From positions 5,837,001 to 5,901,000 of the forward strand of contig NC_088809.1 of NCBI RefSeq assembly GCF_011386835.1: DNA of 64,000 nucleotides, given 5' to 3'. Under the pieces are notes generated by a model, which was not told the origin of the DNA, did no database searches, and saw only the letters and a list, made by a program, of their open reading frames with translations. Made by a program: the position numbers and the translations under genes. Of the stretch, positions 13,603 through 25,600 are shown in pieces (the first letter of the stretch is position 1; each line of letters opens with the position of its first letter). This DNA is from Chrysemys picta bellii (lineage: Eukaryota > Chordata > Testudines > Emydidae).

Positions 13603-13745
13603 TTAAAGCACAGGATGGGGAGCCCAGAGACCTAAGTTCAATTTCCAATTCTGCCACAAACTCCCTGTGTGACTCCACTCACTGTGGGCCCCAATTCCCC
13701 ATCTGTGAAATGGGGATAATGCTTCCAAAGTACACAGACTAATGT
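13603..13745 (+). mobile_element. MIR-like SINE
   Basis: GGAGCCCAGAGACCTAAGTTC, CTGTGTGACTCC and CCCCATCTGTGAAATGGGGA match the MIR core. Confidence 0.7.
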
Positions 13746-14294
13746 TTGTCCTGAGCTTTTAGATCCTCAACTGGAAGGCGTTCAAAGGCAAACTATTTTC
13801 CCCAGCCACACAAACTCTCTTGTTTAACAATGTAACAGAGTCCTTCCTCATCGAACAGATTTAATTTACAAGGGTTTCTTTCTAACTAAGCTGGACACAT
13901 TCATATGAGAGAAGATCGTTTATAGAAATTATACATGTGGTGGCACTGGTTTAATTTGCCAGAAAACGGTTTGTTAAAATACATTATTTTACAGTGGAGT
14001 CCAATTACATCTGTTAACGGGAGGGCCTTGTTCAACGAACATGTTTTCTCTCCATCTCAATGGACCATGCACACCAAAATCATATCACCAGCCTATACAC
14101 ACACACACACACACACACCCCTCCATCCACCCCTTCAATAAATAAATAAAAAGTAAACACCATTTTCTGTTAGATGCTTTGCTGGATTAGAGAATAAGGT
14201 TTGGTTTTATGATCAAGGTTCTGGACTGGGACTAGATTCAGTTTCATTTTGCCACAGCCATCCTGTGTGACCTTGGGCAAGTCACTTAATCTCT

Positions 14295-14462
14295 ATGATC
14301 ATAGAATCATAGGGTTGGAAGGGACTGCAGAAGATCCCAACCCCCTGCTCAAAGTAGGGCCAATCCTCAACTAAATCCCTAAGTGGCCCCCTCAAGGATT
14401 GAACTCACAACCCTGGGTTTAGCAGGCCAATGCTCAAACCACTGAGCTATCTCTTCCCCCCC
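14295..14462 (-). mobile_element. Turtle-type tRNA SINE with CR1-like tail
   Basis: On the minus strand the head reads GATAGCTCAGTGGTTTGAGC with an A-box and GAGTTCAATCC as the B-box. The body ends in the CR1-type tail CCCTTCCAACCCTATGATTC TATGAT. This structure matches the tRNA-derived SINE described from cryptodiran turtles. It sits inside a MIR-like SINE. Confidence 0.82.
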
Positions 14463-14472
14463 AAAAATACAG

Positions 14473-14550
14473 GCCTCACTGTGAGCAGGATTCAAACCTG
14501 CACAAGGAAACCCCATTAGATTTCAACTCCAACCCCTTAACCACTTGGCC
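14473..14550 (-). pseudogene. tRNA-Ser(TGA)-like pseudogene
   Basis: On the minus strand GGCCAAGTGGTTAAGG, an anticodon arm TTGGAGTTGAAATCTAA (anticodon TGA), a variable-arm region GGGGTTTCC..TGTG, and a T-arm GCAGGTTTGAATCCTGC match tRNA-Ser. The 5' acceptor strand is missing because the MIR sequence resumes at 14551, and the D-stem/anticodon stem has mismatches. It is a relic, possibly the head of another SINE, not a working tRNA gene. Confidence 0.7.
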
Positions 14551-14740
14551 TGTGCCCCAGTTCTTCATCTCCAGCTGCGGATAATAAGGCTTTTCTGTCT
14601 CCCACTCTGTCTTTTCTATTTAGATTGCAAACTCTTTGACATGTGTCCGTCCAGCGCCTTGCACCAGGGGGCTCTGAGCTCTGGTGGGGCCTCTGGGTGC
14701 GACTGTAATACAAATAATAATGGGATTCCCCCTGCGCTAG

Positions 14741-17700
14741 ACCAAGAAATGTTTAAGGTACATTGGGTATAAAATGTTGGAAATAGAGATCAAGCCACAG
14801 ACACACAGGGCCACATTCTACCACTATTCAAGCTACTTCAAGGCGAGTTCACCACTAGCTGGAATGGGAGTTACTCCAGCAGGATCTGGCCCATTGCATA
14901 CTCACCTTTATAAAAGTTGTCCATTAACATGCCCCAAGTTTGACCTGAGAGAAGTGAGCTTAACCAATCAAGGGTGGGACTTTCCTCACCTTTATACGGA
15001 TTGGTGTAACACCTGAAATCTGTGAACTTCCTCCCAATTCCTACTGGCGTAAGTGAAAAGAGAATCAGGCCCAAGATCTCACGTCTTTAAGGGGCAACGT
15101 TTTACCTAGGTAAGTTTCCCCATTGACTTCACTGCATTTTGTCCTAGCAATGACCCACACCACAGAGTTGGCCCCACTTCATTAGAAAGATGCGCTCGAA
15201 AGCACAGTATTTTAGAGTCATTCCTCCTTCCCTTACCTGACAGGAGAGAAAGGGGCTCGGTTTCCCCTGCTGCAGTGGATGTCATCACCAACACCTCAAG
15301 CAGTTTAAGGACTGCAGCTCTCCGCTCTGCTGCAGGTGTTAGTGACAGCATCAACTCTTGCAGGAGAGAAACAGAACCTAAAACCCGGGTCTTGGCAGGT
15401 AAAAGCTTTACAGTTAATCTTTAAGAGGGTTCGAACATGGATGGGGAATACTCTCCAGCGTCTATCTCATGTGCTTAATCCATCACCTCGCTGCTGAGGA
15501 AATCATCAAGTCCAGTAGCCACATTTCCCACCCCTGTTCCCAAAGGTATTGTTTTAAAAAAAAAAAAAAAACCAACTACCACCACCTTGTGCTCCCCCTA
15601 CAGGCTGACAGCAGCCTAGCACTTAATCTGCTTGCAGACTTGTCCCCAGTTGAGCTTAATGTAATTGACATAAGAGAGCCCTGGCTGGAAATATTGAAAA
15701 TGCAGGAGGAGGTGGAGAGAAAACACACCAGTACCCGACAAATATAAAAACAGATTAAATTATCAGTGGGAAAATTATTCTACAAATAACACATGAAACT
15801 ACCTTGTGAGCAAAGATAGAGGACGATATCAATTGGAAGCCTGTGTACAAAGAGAACTAACAAACAGCAATAATAGGATGCAAGAAATGATACGTACATT
15901 AATTAATTCAGAACCCATTTATTATGTGCTGGGAATGTAAAATTCCGATGATAAAGATATTTACAGCCCACTGAAAGGGGAAAAAGAAGGGAAGGGGCAC
16001 ATGCCCTGGAAATGATCTAGGCAAAATCTACCAAAGCAGAATGATATTGTCTAGTTAACTTGAAATTGTAAGGAGAAGGTAGTTAAAACCTGCAGAGCAG
16101 ACGATGCAGCTCGGATTTCCAAGTCTATGGAAACATTCCAAGCCATACCTTTAAAATTAGAAATGTTAGGCAATGTTCCTTTTCCAATGAAGTATCAGGT
16201 TTTCCTTGAAGAGAGCTTTTTCCATCTCCAGGTGCATCTTATCATTGACTAATAAGCACTCTTACCATTAATTTCTGAAGCAAGAGTTCTTGAAATAATT
16301 GCAATCACATTTGTGCATTAAACAAAATAAATTCATGAACAGAGTCCAAGTGCCAAACTCCAGGCTCTGGACAAATATATGTTCCGTTTCTAAGCCTTCC
16401 CTCACTTTTCATTGGGAACAATTTGATCTTCGATACTAATGCTTTGTATGCGTCACCTGGGGACCAATCCAACGAGGGGACCAGGACTCTCAACCCCTAT
16501 TGACTTCTGGGGCTTAAATCCCATCAGTTTTGGTCCTATAGATTTCAATGACCAGGAGGGCATTTGTCTACCATGATCAGGCCTTTGGAGTGGGAAGTTA
16601 TTTCCAGGGCACTTTGGTTGTAAGTGGGCCTAGGTATCTGGTACTCCTCACGTGGACCAGATAGTTAACATCCTGATCCAAAACCCACTGAAGTCACTGT
16701 CAATATAACTCACTCTTGCCTCCAGTCTAGAAGGCTCAAATCTTTGGGGTCACACTACAAAAGCAATGCTTGGGGAATGGCTATCCTCTGGAAGGCATGT
16801 TAGACTAAAGTCACTTGTGTATATCCCATTGTAAGGCAAAGGCCCCATGGCATTTTACATAAAGACTATGGGACAACCCTAGTATCCTGGACAATATTCT
16901 CCCTCTCAATAGAAATGGTTCTAGAATCCACTGCTGAAGTGGGAGCTATTCTGCGTGGCTGCAGAGTCATTGCGCTACTGATAATTTTCATTAGTTAGTA
17001 ACCTCGCATGATGTGTCCTGGTGATCTGTATTTCTGACAGACACAGGCATTGCTGCCTGGTTCTGCATAATACTTTTGGGATCGGTCTAGAGTTTTCATC
17101 TTGGTTGACTTGATTGGTAGCTAACATGAGTTAACTGGCATCTTCAGGTGTGCTAGCCTGGACAGCCCACCGACATTTGCTCCTGGCAACTTTCTGAAGT
17201 TCTACCATGGGAGCTAACAAAACCCAAATAATTGTATATTTAAAAACCACTGGCTGGGTGGGGTCAGAAACATGAGCTATCTGAATTTCATGACTACTCC
17301 AATCAACGTCACAGAGGTTAAGTCAGTGCCAGTGCCACAGAAAGGGTTAGGGAAAAAATACCCATCTGGTAAAGACAACCCCCAACATACTGTGACATCA
17401 GTCACACATACCTGATAGACTGCCTCCATGATTAAAGAGAGCTGGGTTATTCAGAGGTCCTTTCAACTGTGCCACCTCCCATTCCGACACTTTGTCCCCA
17501 GTGAGGCTAACGCTCCACTTGCTAAGAGTTGCTATTCCCAAGAGCACATTTGGAAACCTGGGATAATTTCTGGAGGAAAGACTGGACAGGAAGGTGAGCC
17601 TTCAGGACCGGATTCAGTTTCACTGGGAACTTCCTGGCTCTGCTTAGACACAAAACGACTCTTCCTGTCTGCTCACTCTCCCTTCAGTGCTGCTTGGGGA

Positions 17701-20197
17701 AGTTCCTGCTTTGATGCTGGAATGGCTTTTGAAGCCCAAGCGAGAGGAAAAGAAGCTGGAAAAACATCTAACGGGTGACTGAGGGCCAAGCCTGCTTATG
17801 CTGGGCTCCTTCACCAGAGCCAGATTCCCAGGGGACCCGCTTTCTCACTCTCTCCTTCATACACTATTCTTCTGCAGCTTACGTCTTGGCTCTTGATAAA
17901 CATAGTGACAAGCTGTCAGTGGAGATGTACAACCAAGGTCCTGAGCACTTTGTGTCATGAACGATCCATGGTGTTTCCCTCCCATGTCTAAGATGTGAGG
18001 ATGTTAACCCAAGCGGCCTGGCCAAATTCCACCTTGGGGAATTACACTCTGCCTACCTAAAATCTCCATTGTAATTGAAAATGGATAGGCTATTCTTCTC
18101 CACGACATTCCTAAACAGTCATGGGCAGCGTTCCACCACAGAAGTGGCTGCATTTCAACGATGAGGGAAACCATTCCTTTAAGGGCTATGAATTGAGAAT
18201 ATTAACGTCCATCTGGACAATAACATTATCTGGCAGCCATCACTATGCCTGGCACAGTACAGAAGTGGAAAGAACTGAAGAATACGAACTTCCCATAGAA
18301 GCAGCTGTGGCTGACATTGGGAGATCCAGGGCCAAGGATTAAACTCAGCAGCATCTTGTGGTCTTAATCTCAGCAACCACGCAAGGTTTACAGCTGATGT
18401 TCCCCAAGTCATCCTAAATCAGCCTACAGTTTGCACAACGTGAGAATCTCAGTACCGGGTTAAGTGGCCTGCCTGCAAACAAATTGCCTTATCTACCCTG
18501 TCTTTTTTCCAAACAGGAGAAGGATCACCTTCAGCAAGGATGGCAACCGCCATTTCTTTCTTTCCCCACAACTCAGCCTTTTGTGTTGATCTTCCCAAAC
18601 CAATTTCCTCCCCAGGAAAACAACAAGAGAAAGAACGAACCGCCTGTGGCAGACATCAGTCAGGTCACTTCACGCACTACTGGAGAGCGCTCAGATACTA
18701 TGGGGATGAGGGCAGAATAAGAACCTATACAGAATGCCTCCATAGCTGTAAGTGGGTGTAGCTCAACTGACTTCAACAGAGCGAGGATCATTTATACCAG
18801 CTCGGGACCTGGCTCCCACAGTATGAGAGTTGAACCTCTTGCTGGGGATCTATTTTTTATTACAGTGGATTTCTGTCTTTCTTCCTGTTGAGCATAAAGG
18901 AGCAACTCAGACAGAATTTGTGGATTCGCTGAGAAGGCTGCGGTGACAGAGGTTCAATATTTGTCCTCCAACAATACAAAATTATGTTAGGAGAGATTTC
19001 ATTACCAACGACGAAGAATGTATGGGTCCCTTCATCATGTCTCCACCTCTATTTGGAGGTGCTTATTTTACCAGAGGCAGAGTCCAGGAGAAACACACTC
19101 ACCTAATGAGATTTGTACTAATTCACGTTATCACTCATAAGAACCACTCTGCACTAAGCCTATTAAAGCCCCTAAAGCTTGTCAGTGCTATCTGCTGCTG
19201 CCTTCTGAGCAGGGTGAAGCTGCGGAAGAACAGACCAGCTCAGGGAAGCCCTGCCACATATTGTATCCAGGAGAAAATCATGTACGGTGATAAAATACAT
19301 GGTCCTTCGATGAGCACCTTGCATGGAAGATCTAACACTCTACTAGCAATTGTGGCCCTGTCAAGTTTATACAGGGGTCATTTCACTCCACCCGGACAAA
19401 GTTCTGGAAAGTGCTTTGAGGTCCACAGATGAAGAGCGCGGTCTATGGCACGTACAAATTAATTCTGTGCTGTATGAACAAGGGCGGTACGTGTTGGCAG
19501 CCAGCTAACACAGTCAACAGCAAGGATAAAAATAGGGACCCTCAGCATCCCCCCAAAAAAATCACAAGTTCCTAACACTGAGCCAAACAGTAACTCTGTG
19601 ATCGGTTCTCCTCCCCTGGGGTAGCATTAGAGGGCGACAGTCACACACACTAAGCTAGGTAGTGTATTTTCATTGCACCCAGCGCAATGGGGGCCATTAG
19701 GTACTATTATAAATAAATAAAATTCTATGCTCTGCTAGGTAAGCTCATCTGAATATCTAAAGTCCACAGGAGATCAATGTCTCATCTGGGGATAAGGGGG
19801 CATTTTGTAATGAACCACAGCTGAAAACATACAGCTTCTATAGTAGTCAATAGGATCTCCAGCACCATAAAGGTATTTCCACAGTTCAAGTAGCAGGAGG
19901 GTAGGGCAGATGAAGATCCAACGTCCAAATCCCCTACTGACAACATGTGGTGTGTGTACATATGCAGTTCGTTACACGGGGAGATTACGTTTTGCAGGAA
20001 TTGGTTACTATTTACATTTTTCCCCCCCACTCTGAAATACAGAGACATTGACACACTGGGGACCGTGGAGGCAGAATCTATTACTCTTCCATTGTGGCAG
20101 CAGTGGGCCTAGAGTTCAGAATTGCGCCTCAATTTTTCCCCTGCAGCCTTGATGAGGAAAAGTGTGTGTGCGTGTGTGCGTGCGTGCGTGAGTTAAG
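14741..20197. other. Intergenic, no gene seen
   Basis: Long unique stretch with motif relics near 15118 and 18767 and a MIR-like tail near 19650-19720. The open frames have no splice-consistent or domain-like content. Confidence 0.55.
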
Positions 20198-20446
20198 TAT
20201 CAGGGGAATAGTCTGTATCCACAAAAACAACAAGGAGTTCTGTGGCACCTTAAAGACTAACAGATTTATTTGGGCATAAGCTTTCATGGGTAAAAAACCC
20301 ACTTCTTCAGATTTATCTGAAGTGAGTTTTTTTTTTTTAAACCCATGAAAGCTTATGAAAAAGTGGGTTTTTTACCCACAAAAGCTTATGCCCAAATGAA
20401 TCTGTTAGTCTTTAAGGTGCCACCGGACTCCTTGTTGTTTTTGTAT
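20198..20446. mobile_element. Foldback repeat, GTGGCACC family, rearranged centre
   Basis: The outer arms (ACAAAAACAACAAGGAG at 20221 and its complement ending 20444) enclose inverted copies of TGGCACCTTAAAGACTAACA..AAGCTTTCATGGG. The centre carries an extra partial copy with a T-run. Target duplication is not clear. The same family recurs at 23846-23935 and 28093-28315. Confidence 0.8.
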
Positions 20447-22129
20447 TTTTTAAAGCACTCAGAAATCCTTCCAAAATCTCCTCAACAAGCTACGAAAAGA
20501 GAAAGGTTACCCAAGTAATCAGCACTTGGTGCCAAGGAGTCTGCATCAAATTCAACTCAGAACTCTCTCTCTCTTTCCAGGAGAAACAGACATAAATATG
20601 GGTCTCTAATCTTGAAAGTGCTTGCTGATAATCTGCGCCAGTTTGCAGATAGCGCACTCCTAGGCTCCAGAGGAGCTCCTTGGAGGGTTGGGGGTGGGGA
20701 GGGGAGTGGTAGGGCTAGGAAGAGAAAAGCTCCTTCCCAGCCTCCCCCCCCCCCCCCCCCCCGGAGAGCTCATACCACCTCCGTGTAAAGTCAGTAAGTA
20801 ATTTACAATACGGCATTTCTTCTACCTTTTAGGACTACAGTTTAGGGCCCGATCCTGCTCCAATAGAAGCTGATGGGAGCTCTCCCTTTACTTCAGTAGG
20901 AACAGGATAGGATCTTAGCTGGCAATTACAAACAGTCCTTTTCATCTTCAAAGAGCTTTACAATCCTCATAACACCCCTCGAAGGTATGGGAGTAAATAT
21001 TCTCGTTTCACAGATGGGGAAACTGAGGGAGAAGAGTAACGTGGCTCCCCCGAGGGTATACCACAAGTCAATGACAAAACGGGGGTTAGATCATCACATG
21101 CAGTCTTTTCTCTCAGACCTCTAGACACAGTCTAGATATTTCCTTGACAATCATCGAATTGTATGGAGTGATCACTGATAAGCACACTGAAGAAGTCTGC
21201 GCATAGGATCGATGCCTGAAAAAGCTGATGCCTGATCTACCTCGACACCTGAGCAAGGTCCCCTACCGCCCTGCTTCATTTGATCCATTCTTCCTCACAA
21301 GGGAGGTTTAAGAGCCATCAATCAATAGGCCAGATTCTGCTCTCTCCTGGTGACGTTGATGGAGCGGGGTGGGTACTACAGGACATAACCCTGACCTAGC
21401 TCATGTAATAGGCTTCAGATGATAAAGTGCGAAGATTAAGCGATTTGTGACCCAGAGTAGCTTTAGAATGCTACAAAGAACTGGTTCATATTCAGCAATT
21501 GTTATCGTTCATATTCAGCGTACATTACATGGGAAGGCGTCCTATGGCCCACGTGAAACAAGCCGATGTACAGATCAGCCATCAGCAACAACAGGCATCT
21601 ACACCACAGAGTTCACCATCCCCATGGACTCTCATTGAGCCATTGCTGGTATTCTCTGCAATGGTGCCAGGGCCTGAATGAAAGTGGCACACTACTGACC
21701 CCAATCCATTCAGAGCAAGGCTGCAGCATAAGGAGGTGGCAAGGTGGGAATCCCAAACCAATACCATTGAAAACCCAAACACCGAGAACTAGCATCTCCA
21801 GGACCGTACAAACCTAACGCAGTGCAGGTCAATGTAAACACATGGATTTTGATGGGGGGGGGGGCAAACGATTGGCAATTCGGTACCACCTATATCCATT
21901 CTCAATACATTTCCCTTGATTTAAGGATTCAAAGCAGGTTGTTTCCATTTCAACAGTTTGCAGAATGCTTCACCGAACGTAGAACATGCTTTATTTACAG
22001 ACCAGCTTCTCATGACCTCCCGCTACAGTCCAAATTCAGATGGAGGAGGTTTTGGGTAGGTAAGAGGCTGTGCTCAGGCATTCCTAAAGCTTACACAATA
22101 CATACACGTGTCTAACCTGTCTTTTAAAA
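20447..22129. other. Intergenic, no gene seen
   Basis: A C-run of about 16 at 20746-20762 and a reversed MIR at 20935-21120. The rest is unique. Confidence 0.55.
20935..21120 (-). mobile_element. MIR-like SINE (reverse)
   Basis: AAAGAGCTTTACAATCCTCA, TTTCACAGATGGGGAAACTGAGG and a following AAGTCAATGACAAAACGGGG are a reversed MIR-type element. Confidence 0.7.
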
Positions 22130-22640
22130 CCCTGGGAGTATTCGTTCATGGAGTCCACCCCCCAGAACAAAGGGCAGGATTGTTCCTAATGCATGTGTAT
22201 GGAGGTTTTGTCCAGTCTAGTCTAGTTTCAAAACATCCCAAGTGGTGAAGCTTCCACCACTTCTCTTAGGGACAATTCCAGAGACTAAGGCATATCACGG
22301 GCAGGATGGCTTTCCGGGTATTTGACCTCTCAGTCGCATTCCACTGCTCCTGGCTGTACAGCCTTTTGTACCCCGTTAAATAATTCCTCCCCCTCCTTGG
22401 TGTTTGCATCCTGGAGATACCCATTGGCTTATCGTGCTCCACATCCCTTCCCTCTGAATCACCTCTTAGCCAAGCTCTACGTACAAGCGTCTCTAGTCTT
22501 TCACTCGCTTCTAGTGAGTCAGGACTCTTCATTCTCCTCATCTCTGTGCTCCCCCATAGTTCTGGTAACATGGATTCCAGAACTAAATGCAACATTTGCA
22601 AGTTGGGGTTGCCCCCAGGCCATCAGACAAAATGGCAATG
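22130..22640 (-). mobile_element. Old CR1-type LINE fragment
   Basis: The stretch GTGGTGAAGCTTCCACCACTTC TCTTAGGGACAATTCCAGAG and the Cys/Pro/Leu-rich sequence after it resemble the reverse complement of the CR1 3' region. It is strongly diverged and non-coding. Confidence 0.45.
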
Positions 22641-25600
22641 AATACTGGAAATGAGGGGGCTGCAAACTGGTATTTGGGCAGATGCGGAAATAAATTGACG
22701 ATTTCAGATGTGTCCCTCCTTAGGGTCATTAAAAAATACAAGCATAGGAGAGCTACTTCGCTGGGATTATCAGAATTATTCCCATGTGGCAGAACAAGGA
22801 ACATCCATTCCCTTCATCCTGATTGAGAAGAGCAATGTCTCTGAAAGTAGGAGGTTGTTAAGCTTAGAGGGCCTTGAGTGAGACTATTATTTCTCAGAGT
22901 CACTTTGAGAGCAGCCCCTCTATTTTCTTTCCACTCTCTCCCCTTCCACATAGAAAGGTCTCCAAAATGCACGTGATACCAGCAGCAATTTTCCATATTC
23001 CCCCTGCAACAGCACCTGTAACCTTCAGTTCAATCTGGCCAACCCTTGCATAGCAGCAAAGCTGGGGTCCGGCCTGTCACCTTAGAGACCTCTCTGCAGT
23101 TTCACATTGGACTTCCCACCAGGGCTTGAACTGGGCCAGCTCTCAGTGCCTTGCTGAACTGGACTTTTTGGGGGGCAGAGGGGCTGCAGGCATTGAGATT
23201 TTGCTCTTGAGCCGCAGGGGCGGGCCATTTGATGTTGTCAGCTGGGGTCACCCCAAACACAGCGTCTGAGGAGAGGGCAGGGGGGCGCTGCCTCCCTCCA
23301 ACAGGACCCACCACCAGTCACAGCTTGCAGCCCCTTTGAGCGAGTGGTGGGGTCCATTTGCTGCTGCCAGTCATTGTTGGTTGCTAAGCAACAAAGCACT
23401 AACCATTTTCTTCTGAGGGGAGCCCCAACAGCGCCAGAGCCCCAGTGGCACAAGAAAACCAAAGCCAGAAGCCCACCGAGAAAGAGCCAAGCCCAGCCAG
23501 CATCTCTCTCCTATGGGCAAACAGTGGTTTGCAAGCAGAGCTCCGGAGGGTACCACTGTTTCCTCAGCCATCCCAAATTCATGCCCCGCTTTAGATATTA
23601 TGTGAATAGATCCCCAGGAGGAGACGGGCCACTCAGCAATTTGCAGAATTGCCAATCCCAAACATTCAACAATTTCCCCTCTGTTGATACTCACCCCTTC
23701 TTATCAACCGTTGGGAATGGGCCACATCCACCCTGACTGAATTGGCCTGGTTAGCACTGACCTCCCTCCCCCCCAACTTGGTAAGGCAACTCCCATCTTT
23801 TCATGGGCTGTATATTTAAACCTGCCTACTGTATTTTTCACTCCATGCAGCTGATGAAATGGGCTCTAGCCCACGAAAGCTTATGCCCAAATAAATGTGT
23901 TAGTCTCTAAGGTGCCACAAGAACTCCTCGTTTTTCCTAGTAGAGATGCATCCATAATGCAAAAAGTACCATGACAATTGTCATCCCTTTGCTGTAGCTC
24001 AGAAGGAATAAGAGGGGTGAGTAGGCCAGAAAGACTAAACTACCCTCTGCTGCTTAGAGGTGGCCATTCAGATCACAACAGGAGCACAGCAAGTGTCCCT
24101 GTTCTGTACCTGACTTGTAGCAAAGGCCATGGGCAGTTTGGTTGATCTGGCATATTTTCAAGTGGTAAATCATGGCAAAAATAAGATTATTCTAGTGATC
24201 TTTCATGCATGTTGGATTTCTGTACTATTCATCCTCCTTCCCAGGCAAATGGGAAGAGTAACTTACATACACCCACACACCTTGTAAACCCACCTAGGTC
24301 TGTTACTAACTATCTGCTTCACTGCATTAGGATCCCGTGTACTGCAGATAGAAAGGTTCTTTTCCAATATATTTAGGCCACCATGTGCATGCACATTTGG
24401 CTACTAACTGGGAGGCATGTTTCTCTACCAGAATATAAAGGAGAAAACACAAATTTGCAAGAAATGTGCCTACACGTGCTCCATCTAGTGGTCGCATTTC
24501 CTAAATCTAACAGACGCTTTTGACTGCTCATTTTACTTCTACTCAATGGGACCAAATCCTGCTGTAAGCCTCATCCAAGAAACCTCGTTGAAATCAGCAG
24601 AATTCCTCAGGTGTAATTCAAGGCAGAACGCCACTCAAACACTTCCAGTCTGTAGAAGTTTATTTTTATAAATAAAAGGTATCTGGAAGGTTGAGAGGAG
24701 GGAATCCATATTTAACTGAACAGTGTTTTAAAAATCTAGTGGGTCTTCCTCTTTGCCCTCTAAAGTTTGACATTCACACTAGAGAGAGAAAAATGGACTA
24801 CCAGGCAATTCAGAAGGGGCAATACCAGATAAGCCAGACAAGACACTGCAATAGGGTAGAGGACCGTTGCTTAAAATATTGTTTTCCAAATGGTCAGTTG
24901 CAGGAAGGTTGTAAACGGGTCACAGACGGCTGGGGGTAGAGTGTGAGCCCACCCCTGCACTCATCCTGCAGTGGTAGTTCCTTGTATCACAGGGGGGGCC
25001 CAGCTCCTCACTTTGGGCATTACGACCCAGTACACAGAGTCACAGCACCGCTCAGATTTGGCCCGATTGCCCCTCCAGATAGGCAAAAATAGAAAAACAG
25101 TGGCAATGCTATGATTCACTACCCAGCATAGAGGAAGACTTACAGAAATTAGATGGGCATTAGACAGTCACATGGTCACAGAGTTTTGGAAAGCCAGGGG
25201 ATTCTAGAGTTAGTCCCCAATCTCTGAAAGTTTCACAATGGCATATAGCGTGGCCTTCGGTTAGCCAGTACCACTGAGCTACTTTGGCACCATTGTGGTG
25301 GGTGAATTCTAGAAACGTGAACATTCCTGAGTGTGGAGTGTAAGCATGAAACAAGGACGATCAGTTTTGCTCTGGTGGATGGATCTCAATGAATCTCATT
25401 TTTTGCTTGCAAGAAAATTAGTCAAGGAGCCCAAACCTGGGAAGAAGCGAGAGAGACGAGGAACTGGAGGATGGAGAAAACGTCTTCAGAAACTTCTGTT
25501 ACAAATGTAGTTAAACAGAGTTTAGAATAGTTAAAAACCCAGAGTCAGAAAGCCACAGACCCTGCCTCTGCATTCTGGGCAGAAACAGTAGGGACAATGA

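Larger units (their letters stand above)
14222..14740 (+). mobile_element. MIR-like SINE split by a nested insertion
   Basis: The core CCTTGGGCAAGTCACTTAATCTCT ends at 14294 and continues as TGTGCCCCAGTTCTTCATCT at 14551. The 3' part AGATTGCAAACTCTTTGAC..GCGCC..GTAATACAAATAATAA ends about 14735. The 256-bp gap holds the tRNA-SINE and the tRNA-Ser relic. Confidence 0.78.
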
